Of a DNA stretch of 64,000 nt, positions 37,685 to 47,289 are shown in pieces. Both the position numbers and the translations under genes were made by a program. The notes below the pieces were generated by a model that was not told the origin of the DNA, did no database searches, and saw only the letters and a list, made by a program, of their open reading frames with translations. Within the stretch, counting starts at the first letter, position 1. The number at the start of each line of letters is the position of its first letter. Origin of the DNA: Actibacterium mucosum KCTC 23349 (lineage in GTDB: Bacteria; Pseudomonadota; Alphaproteobacteria; Rhodobacterales; Rhodobacteraceae); the NCBI RefSeq assembly GCF_000647975.1, contig NZ_JFKE01000004.1, positions 310,001 through 374,000 on the forward strand, given 5' to 3'.

Positions 37685-39274
37685 TCAATCTGGTTGTCGC
37701 AACGCCCGCCGCAAAATCTTGCCCGTGGCCGTCATCGGCAGGCTCTCGGCCCAGACAACCCGGCGCGGCGCCACATGCGGGCTGACCCGCTGGGCCACCC
37801 AATCGCGCAGCACCTCCTCCAGCCCGTCCCGCGCCACGCCGTCGCGTAACACCACATGGGCCACCACAATCTCGGTGCGCGCGGCGTCCGGCGCGCCAAC
37901 CACGCCGGCCATCACCACATCCGGATGCGCGCCCAGCGCCGCCTCGATCTCGGCCGGGCCAATCCGGTAGCCGGCCGAGGTGATCACGTCATCGTCGCGC
38001 GCCACAAAGGTCAGCAACCCGTCCGCACCTTCAACCGCCATATCGCCAGTGCGCAGCCAGTCGCCGTGAAACTTCCCAGCCGTCGCCGCGGGTTTGTTCA
38101 GGTATTCCAGCATCATATCGGGCGGGCCGCGCCGCACGCAGATCTCGCCCAGCTGCCCCGGCGCCACAACTGCGCCATCTGCATCGCGCAGGCTCAGCAC
38201 AAAACCCGGCACCGCCCGGCCCAGCGCCCCGGGCCGCGCCACCATTTCGCCGGGAACCGAGGCCGCCACAAGGTTGCATTCGGTCTGGCCGTAAATCTCC
38301 GAGATCTCCACCCCCAGCGCATCCCGCCCCCAGGCCAGCAGCTCGGCCCCCAACGCCTCGCCCCCCGAGGTGATCGAGCGCACCTGAACACCAGAAGGCA
38401 CCGGCACCTGCCGCATCAGCTTCAGTGCCGTGGGCGGCAAAAACAGGTTCTGCACCCGCAACCGCGCAATCAGGTCCCAGGCCGCGGTTGCGTCGAATTT
38501 GCGCATCCGCTGGCTGACCAGCGGCACACCGTAGTAAAGGCACGGCATCGCCAGATCCATCAGCCCGCCGATCCAGGCCCAATCCGCCGGGGTCCAACCG
38601 CAATCGCCGGGCTGCGGGAACCGCCGGTGGGTCAGCTCGATCGACGGCAGATGGCCCAGCAGGAATTGATGCGCGTGCAGCACGCCCTTGGGCGCCCCGG
38701 TGGTGCCCGAGGTATAGATCAGAACCGCCGGATCCTCGGCCCGGGTTTGTACCGCTGCAGAAATCGGCGGCGCGGCAGTGATCGCCTCCCAGAACCGTTC
38801 TTCGACCGACATAACCCCGCGCAAATCCGGTAAAGCATCGCGTATACCGGCCACCTTCGCGGCCCCTTCGTTGTCGGCAATCACCAGCCGACTACGGCTG
38901 TCGCTTAACCGGTATTGCAACGCGTCCGGTCCAAAGAGCGAAAACAGCGGCAACACCACCGCGCCAAGCTTGTAGGCAGCAAAATGCGCCACCAAAACGG
39001 CCGGCCCTTGTGGCAGCAACACGGCAATCACGTCGCCCTTACCGATCCCCTGCCCTGCAAACATGCTGGCCAAGCGGTCCGAGGCGTCTCGCAGCGCACC
39101 ATAGGTCCACACGCGGTCCCCGTCCGAGGCATCGATCAACGCAACCCGGCCCGGATCTTCGTCCGCCCAGCTGTCACAGCACCGTTCAGCTATGTTGAAA
39201 TACTCGGGGCGCGGCCAGCGGAAACTGGCCATCATCTGGTCCCATGTCTGGCCTTGCGGCAGGATCTGGCGCAT
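37685..39274 (-). CDS. AMP-dependent acyl-CoA synthetase/ligase
   Basis: The 529-residue adenylate-forming enzyme activates a carboxylate through an acyl-AMP intermediate. Core motifs are present: the P-loop IYTSGTTGAPKG, YGQTECN (A5), GDWLRTGDMA with the ribose Asp, GYRIGPAEIE (A8 hinge) and the catalytic lysine in TATGKILRRAL. The sequence is of the acetyl/medium-chain (Acs-like) branch, not a long-chain FadD. The substrate is not determined. It is a single-gene unit. Confidence 0.88.
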   Translation of the reverse strand: MRQILPQGQTWDQMMASFRWPRPEYFNIAERCCDSWADEDPGRVALIDASDGDRVWTYGALRDASDRLASMFAGQGIGKGDVIAVLLPQGPAVLVAHFAAYKLGAVVLPLFSLFGPDALQYRLSDSRSRLVIADNEGAAKVAGIRDALPDLRGVMSVEERFWEAITAAPPISAAVQTRAEDPAVLIYTSGTTGAPKGVLHAHQFLLGHLPSIELTHRRFPQPGDCGWTPADWAWIGGLMDLAMPCLYYGVPLVSQRMRKFDATAAWDLIARLRVQNLFLPPTALKLMRQVPVPSGVQVRSITSGGEALGAELLAWGRDALGVEISEIYGQTECNLVAASVPGEMVARPGALGRAVPGFVLSLRDADGAVVAPGQLGEICVRRGPPDMMLEYLNKPAATAGKFHGDWLRTGDMAVEGADGLLTFVARDDDVITSAGYRIGPAEIEAALGAHPDVVMAGVVGAPDAARTEIVVAHVVLRDGVARDGLEEVLRDWVAQRVSPHVAPRRVVWAESLPMTATGKILRRALRQPD

Positions 39275-39332
39275 CCGTCCTCCCCGGAATTGAACAGGTG
39301 TTCAGAATGCGGGAAAGTGCGCGCCAGTCAAC

Positions 39333-39740
39333 CTATTGCACTGCGATCCGAACCTCGATCAGTTCGGTGATCGGTGCACCTAATGCCTGGAACGTGGCCA
39401 GCGACAATTGTGTGCCACCCTCGCCCGCCAGGGGGCGCAGCTGCACCGTGACAGACGCGCCCGTCGCCAAATAGGTCACCGTGCCGGATTGCGGTGCCAC
39501 GACCAGAGAGGTTGCCGCCCAAAGACCCGGCGCCGCAACGTCGCCCAGCCCCGCAACCGACGTCTGAGGGCCGGTGGGCACAGCCACTGCGGCCTCTTCC
39601 GCTGCGGCCTCGGCGTCGAACAATTGAATCGGTGTGTCCGACGGGGCATCCTCGACAGGTGGCGGGGCCAATGGTGCAATCGGATCACATGCAGCCAAGC
39701 AAAACGCCGCACAGATCAGGACACTGGATTTCAGTTTCAT
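39333..39740 (-). CDS. Predicted lipoprotein of unknown function
   Basis: A signal sequence ends in the lipobox LAAC ([13 protein letters not shown]), followed by a Pro/Glu/Ala-rich linker and a beta-rich domain ([34 protein letters not shown]). 135 residues from ATG 39740; ATG 39746 adds two. The mature protein is likely to be anchored in the outer membrane. It is divergent from moaA. No family recognised. Confidence 0.65.
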   Translation of the reverse strand: MKLKSSVLICAAFCLAACDPIAPLAPPPVEDAPSDTPIQLFDAEAAAEEAAVAVPTGPQTSVAGLGDVAAPGLWAATSLVVAPQSGTVTYLATGASVTVQLRPLAGEGGTQLSLATFQALGAPITELIEVRIAVQ

Positions 39741-39845
39741 GGCCATCGCTTCCTTTCAAAACTCTGCACCATCCTAGCCGAAAGTTGTAAGTTGGCCGAG
39801 CCACATTTGCTTGTGGTAAGGTCTGCCCTACCCTATCTTGGCAGG

Positions 39846-40850
39846 ATGGAACCTCGTCTGATTGACCCGTTCGCCCGCGCGATCACCTACCTTCGGGTGT
39901 CGGTGACAGACCGCTGCGATTTCCGTTGTGTCTATTGCATGTCGGAAAACATGACCTTTCTGCCCAAGAAAGAGCTGTTGACGCTGGAAGAGCTGGACCG
40001 GATGTGTTCGGCCTTTGTGGGTCTGGGCGTTGAAAAACTGCGCATCACTGGCGGCGAGCCGTTGGTGCGCAAGGGGATCATGACCTTCTTTGACGGCATG
40101 ACCCGGCACCTGGAAAGCGGTGCTCTGAAAGAACTGACGCTGACCTCGAACGGCTCGCAACTGGCGCGGTTTGCCGACGACCTGTACGCCGCCGGGGTGC
40201 GGCGGGTGAACGTGTCGCTGGACACATTGGATGACGAAAAGTTTGCCCGCGTCACTCGTTGGGGTCGCCTGCCGCAGGTGCTGAAAGGGATCGACGCGGC
40301 GCAAAAGGCCGGGCTGCGGGTTAAGATCAACGCCGTGGCGCTGAAAGGGTTCAACGAAGAAGAACTGCTGGAGATTACCGAGTGGTGCGCCAGCCGCGAC
40401 ATGGACCTGACCTGGATCGAAGTTATGCCCATGGGCGACATGGGTGAAACCGACCGCGTGGGGCAATTCTGGTCGCTGGATGACGTGCGTGCGCAACTTG
40501 CGCAACATTACACGTTAACCGATCTGGCTGAACGCACCGGCGGGCCGGCGCGATATGTGCAGTTGAATGAAACCGGTCAGAAGATCGGATTCATCACGCC
40601 ACTGAGTCACAATTTCTGCGAAAGCTGCAACCGGGTGCGGATGACCTGCACGGGCGAGTTGTACATGTGCCTGGGTCAGGAAGACATGGCCGACCTGCGC
40701 GAACCCCTGCGGTCAAGCGAAAGCGACGGCCCGCTGATCGAGGCCATCCACAAAGCCATCGGTCTGAAACCCAAAGGTCACGATTTCGACTATTCGCGCC
40801 AACAGGCCGATGGTCAGATGAGCCGCCACATGTCGCATACAGGCGGCTGA
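39846..40850 (+). CDS. moaA: GTP 3',8-cyclase (molybdenum cofactor biosynthesis)
   Basis: MoaA is the radical-SAM enzyme that starts molybdopterin synthesis from GTP. The radical-SAM cysteines are in CDFRCVYC; the GGEP motif follows, and the second [4Fe-4S] site is in [21 protein letters not shown] (cysteines at spacings CxxC...C). 334 residues from ATG 39846. Its product is needed by the CODH-type molybdenum enzyme at 51-55 kb, though MoaA serves all Mo enzymes. Confidence 0.95.
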   Translation: MEPRLIDPFARAITYLRVSVTDRCDFRCVYCMSENMTFLPKKELLTLEELDRMCSAFVGLGVEKLRITGGEPLVRKGIMTFFDGMTRHLESGALKELTLTSNGSQLARFADDLYAAGVRRVNVSLDTLDDEKFARVTRWGRLPQVLKGIDAAQKAGLRVKINAVALKGFNEEELLEITEWCASRDMDLTWIEVMPMGDMGETDRVGQFWSLDDVRAQLAQHYTLTDLAERTGGPARYVQLNETGQKIGFITPLSHNFCESCNRVRMTCTGELYMCLGQEDMADLREPLRSSESDGPLIEAIHKAIGLKPKGHDFDYSRQQADGQMSRHMSHTGG

Positions 40851-40852
40851 CC

Positions 40853-40873
40853 CGCGCCCTGTTTTAGGGCGCG
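40853..40873. terminator. Hairpin between convergent moaA and M20 hydrolase genes
   Basis: CGCGCCCT (40853-40860) pairs with AGGGCGCG (40866-40873) around the loop GTTTT, in the 34-base gap between the two stop codons. No T-run follows on either strand, so its efficiency as a terminator is uncertain. Confidence 0.5.
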
Positions 40874-40884
40874 GCGCCGATGAC

Positions 40885-42051
40885 TTAGGCGGCGGGCATC
40901 CGCGTTTCGACGATCTCGGCCCAATAGGAACTGCCGGCCGGAATGGCCTCGTCGTCGAAATTGTATTCGGGGTGGTGCACCATGGCCGTGTCGCCGTTGC
41001 CCATGAAGATATAGGCCCCCGGGCGGGCGTTCAGCATGAAGCTGAAATCTTCGGCCCCCATCAGCGGCGCGGTGTCATCATCCACCGATCCGGCGACCTT
41101 GCGGGCCACGTCGGCGGCAAACGCGGTCTGCTCTTCGGCGTTGACCGTCACCGGATACCCGCGGTGATAGGTCAGCTCGGCCACAGCCCCATGGGCCGCC
41201 GCGGTGCCTTCGATGATGGCCTGCATCTTTTCGATCACAAGGTCCTGCACCTCGGCATCCATGGTGCGCACCGTGCCGCGCAGGTAAACCGTCTGCGGGA
41301 TCACGTTATGCGCCTCGCCTTCGGTTTTGAACACACAGGTCGACAGCACCACCTGTTTCATCGGGTCCACCACGCGGGCCGCGACGGTCTGCAGGGCGAT
41401 GACGATATGGCTGGCCACCACGGTGGTGTCGATGCAGTCATGCGGCTTGGCGGCGTGGCCACCTTTGCCCGTGACCGTCACTTCAAACTCATCCGCGGCG
41501 GCCATGATCGCACCGGGGCGAATGGCGAATTGGCCCACCGGCAGGCCCGGCATGTTGTGCAGGCCATACACCTCCTGGATGCCGAAACGTTCCATCATGC
41601 CGTCCTTGACCATCTCGTCACCGCCGCCGCCGCCTTCTTCGGCGGGCTGAAAGATCATGATGGCGGTGCCGTCGAAATTGCGCGTTTCGGCCAGGTATTT
41701 CGCGGCACCCAGCAGCATCGCAGTGTGGCCGTCATGGCCGCAGGCATGCATCTTGCCGGGGGTTTTCGAGGCATAGTCCACCCCGGTCGCCTCTAGAATC
41801 GGCAGCGCGTCCATATCGGCGCGCAGCCCGATCACCTTGCCCGAATTGTCGGTCTTGCCCTTGATCACGGCCACCACGCCGGTGCGGCCGATGCCTTCGG
41901 CCACCTCGTCGCAGCCGAACTCTTTCAGCAGCTCCGCAACCCGGCCCGAGGTCCGGTGCGTGTCAAACTGCAATTCGGGATGTTCGTGGAAATCCTGTCG
42001 CCAGGTGGCGATTTCGGGCTGCATCTCGGCGATACGGTTCTTGACGGGCAT
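40885..42051 (-). CDS. M20D-family amidohydrolase (hippurate hydrolase-like)
   Basis: The 388-residue zinc-dependent enzyme hydrolyses N-acyl amino acids or similar amides. The motifs GLRADMDALPI, HACGHDGHTAML, QPAEEGGGGG and MGAEDFSFML provide the metal ligands and catalytic Glu. It belongs to the HipO/amidohydrolase branch. It is 6 bases downstream of the ArgE-like gene and both are divergent from the dipeptide transporter, so it probably processes imported peptides or amides. Confidence 0.88.
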   Translation of the reverse strand: MPVKNRIAEMQPEIATWRQDFHEHPELQFDTHRTSGRVAELLKEFGCDEVAEGIGRTGVVAVIKGKTDNSGKVIGLRADMDALPILEATGVDYASKTPGKMHACGHDGHTAMLLGAAKYLAETRNFDGTAIMIFQPAEEGGGGGDEMVKDGMMERFGIQEVYGLHNMPGLPVGQFAIRPGAIMAAADEFEVTVTGKGGHAAKPHDCIDTTVVASHIVIALQTVAARVVDPMKQVVLSTCVFKTEGEAHNVIPQTVYLRGTVRTMDAEVQDLVIEKMQAIIEGTAAAHGAVAELTYHRGYPVTVNAEEQTAFAADVARKVAGSVDDDTAPLMGAEDFSFMLNARPGAYIFMGNGDTAMVHHPEYNFDDEAIPAGSSYWAEIVETRMPAA

Positions 42052-42057
42052 CTCTCT

Positions 42058-43230
42058 TTACTCCTTGAGGGTGTCGAGCAGCCGGGACAGGAAGGCCTGC
42101 CCCGCTTCGAACTGTTCGATCGTTATGAATTCGTCGGGTTGGTGGGCTTGTTCGATATTGCCCGGCCCGCAGACCACGGCGGAATAGCCGCGTTCCTGAA
42201 ACTGGCCGGCCTCGGTCGCGTAGCTGACCACATGGGTTCCGTTATCCCCGGTCAACTGACGCACCAAGGCCTCGGCCGGGCCGTTTTCTTCGGGGGTAAG
42301 CGGAGGCACGCTGAACCGCTCGGTCATGGTGATGCCGGCCTCGGGGCGGATGGCTTTCATCGCGGCCTCCAGCCGCGCAACCTCGGTGTTCAGTGTCGCC
42401 ACCCAATCCGCGGAATCGTCGCCGGGGACAAAGCGGAAATCCAGCCCGAACCGGCAATCGGCCGCGGTGATGTTATGCGCGGTGCCGCCCGAGATTGTGC
42501 CAGTATGCACGGTGGTCCAGGGCGGATCAAACACGGCGGCCATCGGCGCTGGCGTGGCGGCCATGCTGTCGGCGTTCCGCGCGTTGGCCCAGTTGATCAG
42601 CTTGGCCCCCTCCATGATCGCGTTCACGCCGGTATGCATCAGGGACGAATGCACCTCGAACCCTTTCACATCAACGACAAAGCCAAGCCCGCCCTTGTGA
42701 CCGGTCACTGCCTTCAGCTCGGACGGCTCGCCCACGATCACCAGCTCGGCGCGCGGCAGGCCTGCATCGTTCACCATTGCGTCGATCATCGGTGGTGCAC
42801 CGGTACAGCCAATCTCTTCGTCATAGCTGAGGGCCAATTGAAGTGGACGGGTGATTCCCAGGTGGTGGGCTTCGACCATGGCCCAGATGGCCAACGCGTC
42901 GAATCCTTTCATATCTGCGGTGCCGCGCCCATACAATTTGCCATCGATTTCCGTCACTTTGAACGGGTCCGTGCCCCAATCCTGCCCATCAACCGGAACC
43001 ACATCCGTGTGACCCGACAGGACCACACCGCCTTCAACCATGGGGCCGACATGGGCATAAAGCGCCGCTTTTTCAGGATTTTGGGCGTCTGGCACCTGTG
43101 TGGAGGCAACCCCATGACTGGCAAGGTAGTCGGCGACCCACGTAATCAACCCGATGTTGCCATCACGGCTGACAGTGGGAAAAGACACAAGTTTTTCAAC
43201 AAGTTGCCTAGGGTTCAGGCGAACAGTCAT
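42058..43230 (-). CDS. argE: Acetylornithine deacetylase/M20A-type deacylase
   Basis: The 390-residue M20 enzyme has LSGHTDVVPVDG, YGRGTADMKGF and SYDEEIGCTGA, as in ArgE-type acetylornithine deacetylases. Residues of this type occur also in related peptidases, so the substrate may not be acetylornithine. ATG 43230 has GGAG 10 bases upstream; the frame continues to 43320, but those codons overlap the palindromic control region. Confidence 0.8.
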   Translation of the reverse strand: MTVRLNPRQLVEKLVSFPTVSRDGNIGLITWVADYLASHGVASTQVPDAQNPEKAALYAHVGPMVEGGVVLSGHTDVVPVDGQDWGTDPFKVTEIDGKLYGRGTADMKGFDALAIWAMVEAHHLGITRPLQLALSYDEEIGCTGAPPMIDAMVNDAGLPRAELVIVGEPSELKAVTGHKGGLGFVVDVKGFEVHSSLMHTGVNAIMEGAKLINWANARNADSMAATPAPMAAVFDPPWTTVHTGTISGGTAHNITAADCRFGLDFRFVPGDDSADWVATLNTEVARLEAAMKAIRPEAGITMTERFSVPPLTPEENGPAEALVRQLTGDNGTHVVSYATEAGQFQERGYSAVVCGPGNIEQAHQPDEFITIEQFEAGQAFLSRLLDTLKE

Positions 43231-43258
43231 CCAAAGCTCCGGTAACGAAATCGCCGTC

Positions 43259-43287
43259 AGGTTGCTGCGGAAGCGAGCAGAGGTCAA
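43259..43287 (-). promoter_or_regulatory. Candidate promoter of the M20 gene pair
   Basis: On the minus strand TTGACC (43287-43282) and CAACCT (43264-43259) are 17 bases apart, about 30 bases before ATG 43230. The -35 is good and the -10 is weak. Confidence 0.3.
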
Positions 43288-43300
43288 GCCGTGGCGCACA

Positions 43301-43320
43301 TCAATTGAACGTTTGATCAA
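43301..43320. promoter_or_regulatory. Tandem palindromes TCAATTGA-ACGT-TTGATCAA in the divergent control region
   Basis: Two different perfect 8-bp palindromes (43301-43308 and 43313-43320) flank a palindromic ACGT, in the 223-base region between the M20 hydrolases and the dpp operon. It overlaps neither gene and is a good candidate operator for a shared regulator. Confidence 0.5.
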
Positions 43321-43453
43321 AAAAACGCCCGCCGGAACGGAATTCGCTCAGATATTGATTGTGAGGTAAAAAATTCCTGCTAACAATTATTTCTGAGCCA
43401 GGGCGAAACGACCTTGGTCGTAAATGAACAACGATAAGAACCAGGGAGTTCTC

Positions 43454-44461
43454 ATGCCCGATGGGGGTGTGCCTGTCCTTGATGTCAAGGACCTCAAAAC
43501 CGTGTTCTTGACACGGTCCGGCGAAGTGCACGCAGTTAACTCGGTCAGCTTTGACCTGAAGCCCGGCGAATTGCTGGGTGTTGTTGGGGAAAGCGGCTCT
43601 GGCAAGTCGGTGACCATGATGTCGCTGATCGGCCTTTTACCGACACCTCCCGCCGAGATTCGCGGCGGAAGCGTGGTGTTCGAAGGCGAAGACCTTCTGA
43701 AAATTGGGGAAGACCGGCTGCGCAAGCTGCGCGGCAGCCGCATCGGGTTTGTCTTCCAGGACCCCATGACCTCGTTGAACCCGGTGTTCACCGTGGGCTT
43801 TCAGATCTGCGAGCCGTTGCGCAAACATATGGGTCTGTCCAAGTCCGAGGCGCGGACACGGGCGGTTGAGTTGCTGGAGCTGGTGGGTATCCCCGATGCG
43901 CGGCGCCGGCTGCGCGACTATCCGCATCAGTTTTCCGGCGGTATGCGGCAACGGGTGATGATCGCCATCGCGCTGGCCTGCGACCCGGACGTTCTGATCG
44001 CGGACGAGCCGACCACGGCGCTGGATGTGACGATCCAGGCGCAGATCCTGGAGTTAATGAAAGAGCTGCGCGAGAAACTGGGCATGGCGGTGATCTGGAT
44101 CACCCACGATCTGGGTGTGATCGCGGGCATCGCCGACCGGGTGATGGTGATGTATGGCGGCCAGGTGGTTGAACAGGCCCCCGTGCGCGAGCTGTTTGCC
44201 AACCCCCAGCACCCGTATACCCGCGCGCTGTTGCAGACCGTACCATCGGTATCTGGCGAGCGGTCGGAAAAGCTGCGCGTGATCGAAGGGCAGCCGCCCA
44301 TTCTGGTCGATGCGCCGTCCGCCTGCCCGTTCCGGGCGCGCTGTGGCCACGCCTTTGCGCGATGCGATCGCGAAAACCCGGCACGCGTCACTGTTGGCCC
44401 CGGCCATGACGCCGCCTGTTTCTGGAACCCTGCAACCGAGGGGCCGCGCGATGCTGGATGA
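43454..44461 (+). CDS. dppD: Dipeptide/oligopeptide ABC transporter ATP-binding protein (DppD-like)
   Basis: The first ATPase of a peptide importer: Walker A GESGSGKS, signature FSGGMRQRV, Walker [13 protein letters not shown], and the C-terminal peptide-transporter extension with [14 protein letters not shown], a cluster typical of this group. ATG 43454 is preferred (335 residues) because GGGAG is 8 bases before it; ATG 43424 has no ribosome-binding site. It overlaps dppF by 11 bases. Confidence 0.93.
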   Translation: MPDGGVPVLDVKDLKTVFLTRSGEVHAVNSVSFDLKPGELLGVVGESGSGKSVTMMSLIGLLPTPPAEIRGGSVVFEGEDLLKIGEDRLRKLRGSRIGFVFQDPMTSLNPVFTVGFQICEPLRKHMGLSKSEARTRAVELLELVGIPDARRRLRDYPHQFSGGMRQRVMIAIALACDPDVLIADEPTTALDVTIQAQILELMKELREKLGMAVIWITHDLGVIAGIADRVMVMYGGQVVEQAPVRELFANPQHPYTRALLQTVPSVSGERSEKLRVIEGQPPILVDAPSACPFRARCGHAFARCDRENPARVTVGPGHDAACFWNPATEGPRDAG

Positions 44462-45509
44462 CACTGCCCGCCGCAAATTGGTTGAGGTCAAAAACCTCAA
44501 GATGCATTTCCCGATCTACTCGGGCGTTCTGCGCAGCCGGACGGGCGAGGTAAAAGCGGTTGATGACATCAGTTTCGACGTCTTCGAAGGCGAAACGCTG
44601 GGCCTTGTCGGCGAAAGCGGCTGCGGCAAGTCGACCTGCGGGCGCGCGGTGCTGCGCCTTTACGACATCACCGAGGGCACGGTGACCATCGACGGGATCG
44701 AGATCGGCACGATGGATCAGCAGACCCTGCGCGGGTATCGCCCCATGATGCAGATGGTGTTCCAGGATCCGCAGGCCAGCCTGAACCCGCGTATGACCGT
44801 GGCGCGGATCATTTCCGAACCGCTGGAAGAACACACCGACCTGTCGGACGTCGACAAACTGGCCCGCGTGCACGAGCTGATGGATGCGGTGGGCCTGAAC
44901 CGCGATTTCGCCAACCGCTATCCGCATGAGTTCTCGGGCGGTCAGCGTCAGCGGATCGGCATCGCCCGTGCCCTGGCGCTGAACCCCAAATTCATTGTCT
45001 GCGACGAGCCTATCGCCGCGCTGGACGTATCGATCCAGGCTCAGGTGGTGAACCTGTTGGAAGAGCTGCAAGACAAGCTGGGCCTGACCTATCTGTTCAT
45101 CAGCCACGACCTGTCGATGGTGCGCCATATCGCCGACCGCGTGGCGGTAATGTATCTGGGCAAAGTGGTGGAACTGGCGCCCCGCGACGCGCTGTATGCC
45201 ACGCCCAAACACCCCTATACCGAGGCGCTGCTGTCGGCCGTGCCCGACCCCGACCCATCGGTGGAAAACCGCAAGGAACGGGTCATTTTGACGGGCGACG
45301 TGCCCTCGCCATCCAACCCGCCGCAGGGCTGCAACTTCTGCACGCGCTGCCCGAAGGTGATGGAGATCTGCAAAACCGTGGATCCCACCACGGTCGAACT
45401 GGCACCGGGCCATTTCACGGCCTGCCATCTGTACACCCAGACAACAACGATGACTGCGGACAATACCGTGGCACAAGAGGCTCAAAAGAGCGACCAACAA
45501 GGAGAGTAA
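44451..45509 (+). CDS. dppF: Dipeptide/oligopeptide ABC transporter ATP-binding protein (DppF-like)
   Basis: The second ATPase of the importer, 352 residues: Walker A GESGCGKS, signature FSGGQRQRI, Walker [13 protein letters not shown], and the C-terminal cysteine-rich extension ([14 protein letters not shown]). ATG 44451 has GAGGGG 7 bases upstream and overlaps dppD by 11 bases. The last codons contain the AAGGAGA ribosome-binding site for the next gene. Confidence 0.93.
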   Translation: MLDDTARRKLVEVKNLKMHFPIYSGVLRSRTGEVKAVDDISFDVFEGETLGLVGESGCGKSTCGRAVLRLYDITEGTVTIDGIEIGTMDQQTLRGYRPMMQMVFQDPQASLNPRMTVARIISEPLEEHTDLSDVDKLARVHELMDAVGLNRDFANRYPHEFSGGQRQRIGIARALALNPKFIVCDEPIAALDVSIQAQVVNLLEELQDKLGLTYLFISHDLSMVRHIADRVAVMYLGKVVELAPRDALYATPKHPYTEALLSAVPDPDPSVENRKERVILTGDVPSPSNPPQGCNFCTRCPKVMEICKTVDPTTVELAPGHFTACHLYTQTTTMTADNTVAQEAQKSDQQGE

Positions 45510-45510
45510 A

Positions 45511-47226
45511 ATGTATATCAAGACAGCCCTTTGGGGCGCGGCTGCTGCCGTCACCCTCGCCCCCATGGCGATGGCTGACGGGCACGAAGCCCGCGGCCGC
45601 GACGGCGAAGTCAAAATCATCTATTGGCAAGCGCCTTCGATCCTGAACCCGTTCCTGTCGGGCGGGACCAAGGATGTTGAATCGGCCTCGCTGGTCATCG
45701 AACCGCTGGCCCGTTTCAACGAAACCGGCGAGCTGGTGCCGTGGCTGGTCGACGAGATCCCGACCGTGGCCAATGGCGGCGTGTCCGAGGACCTGACCTC
45801 GATCACCTGGAAAATCACGCCGGGCATCGTGTGGTCGGATGGCACCGCCTTCACCTCGGCCGACGCCAAGTTCACCTATGAATACTGCACCCACCCCGAG
45901 GGCGGCTGTGCGCAGGTGACCAAGTTCGAAGGTGTCTCGTCGGTGGAAACGCCGGACGCGCTGACCGTTGTGGTGAACTTCGAAAAGCCGACGCCCTACC
46001 CCTATGGCCCGTTTGTTGGCGGCGAAAGCCCCATCATCCAGGCCGCACAGTTTGCCGATTGCATGGGCGCCAAGGCCCCCGAATGCACCGAGCAGAACTT
46101 TAACCCGATCGGCACCGGCCCGTTTGTTGTGGAAGAATTCCGCACCAATGACGTGATCACCATGGTCGCCAACGAAAACTATCGCGAGCCGGGCAAACCC
46201 GCCTTTGGCAAGCTGACCTTCAAAGGCGGCGGCGACGCCACCGCAGCAGGTCGCGCCGTGATGGAAACGGGCGAGTTCGACTATGCCTGGAACCTGCAGC
46301 TGGCCCCCGATGTGATTGCACAGATGGAAGCCGGCGGCAAAGGCACCCCGGTGGCAGGCTTTGGCCCGCTGGTGGAACGCATCATGCTGAACAACACCAA
46401 CCCCGATCCGGCGCTTGGCCCGGACGAGCGTTCGGTGATCAAGCCGCACCCGTTCCTGGGTGACCCGGCCGTCTACAAAGCCATGTCGATGGCCATCGAC
46501 CGGCCGCTGCTGGTCGAGATCGGCTATGGCAAAGCGGGTAAAGTGACCTGTAACTGGGTTCCGGCACCGGCTGCGTTCAACTCGACCTCGATGACCTGCG
46601 ACGTGCAGGATATCGCGGGCGCAAACGCCATGCTGGATGCCGCTGGCATCGTGGATACCGATGGTGACGGCGTGCGCGAAAAAGACGGTGTGCCGCTGAA
46701 GGTTCTGTACCAGACCTCGACCAACGCCGTGCGCCAGGACTTCCAGGCGCTGATCAAGCAGTGGTGGTCCGAGATCGGCATCGAAGCCGAGCTGCGCAAC
46801 CTGGATGCATCGGTCTTCTTTGGTGGTGACCCGGGTTCGCCCGATACCTTCCAGAAGTTCTATGCCGACGTTGAAATGTACGCCAACACCTTCAACGGCA
46901 CCGACCCGCAGGCCTATCTGGGCAACGGTCTGTGCGACAAGGCTCCCTCGCCTGCGTCGCAGTGGCAGGGCGAGAACATCTCGCGCTTCTGCATGCCGGA
47001 ATATGACGCGCTGCACGCCAAGCTGGCCACCACGGCTGGCATCGACGAGCGCGCCGAAATCGGCAAAGCCCTGAACGACATGATCGTACAGAACGGCGGC
47101 ATGATCCCGCTGGTTCACCGCGGTCGTCTGTCGGCCCACGCCAACAGCCTTGGCGGCGTGAAGCTGAACGTTTGGGACAGCGAGATTTGGAACGCTGCCG
47201 ACTGGTATCGTATCAAAACCAACTAA
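45511..47226 (+). CDS. dppA: Peptide ABC transporter substrate-binding protein (family 5)
   Basis: The 571-residue periplasmic protein captures peptides for the transporter. A signal peptide (LWGAAAAVTLAPMAMA) precedes the family-5 fold: WQAPSILNPFLSGG, ITPGIVWSDG, NFNPIGTGPFVVEEF, and DTDGDGVREKDG, a segment typical of these proteins. It starts one base after dppF. The hairpin after its stop should help its mRNA outlast that of the permeases, as is usual for binding proteins needed in excess. Confidence 0.92.
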   Translation: MYIKTALWGAAAAVTLAPMAMADGHEARGRDGEVKIIYWQAPSILNPFLSGGTKDVESASLVIEPLARFNETGELVPWLVDEIPTVANGGVSEDLTSITWKITPGIVWSDGTAFTSADAKFTYEYCTHPEGGCAQVTKFEGVSSVETPDALTVVVNFEKPTPYPYGPFVGGESPIIQAAQFADCMGAKAPECTEQNFNPIGTGPFVVEEFRTNDVITMVANENYREPGKPAFGKLTFKGGGDATAAGRAVMETGEFDYAWNLQLAPDVIAQMEAGGKGTPVAGFGPLVERIMLNNTNPDPALGPDERSVIKPHPFLGDPAVYKAMSMAIDRPLLVEIGYGKAGKVTCNWVPAPAAFNSTSMTCDVQDIAGANAMLDAAGIVDTDGDGVREKDGVPLKVLYQTSTNAVRQDFQALIKQWWSEIGIEAELRNLDASVFFGGDPGSPDTFQKFYADVEMYANTFNGTDPQAYLGNGLCDKAPSPASQWQGENISRFCMPEYDALHAKLATTAGIDERAEIGKALNDMIVQNGGMIPLVHRGRLSAHANSLGGVKLNVWDSEIWNAADWYRIKTN

Positions 47227-47234
47227 ATGACGGC

Positions 47235-47264
47235 GTCGGCCCCGGTATATCTGCCGGGGCCGAC
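47235..47264 (+). other. Intercistronic hairpin between dppA and dppB
   Basis: GTCGGCCCCGG (47235-47245) pairs perfectly with CCGGGGCCGAC (47254-47264) around an 8-base loop. It is followed by CCTTTC, so partial termination or protection of the dppA message from 3' decay are both possible. Confidence 0.65.
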
Positions 47265-47289
47265 CCTTTCCTGACCAAGGCTACCGCGC

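Noticed and set aside
43301-43320. FNR/FnrL box near the dpp promoter
   Set aside because: The FNR consensus needs TTGAT and ATCAA with four bases between; here the halves abut as TTGATCAA, so the spacing is wrong.
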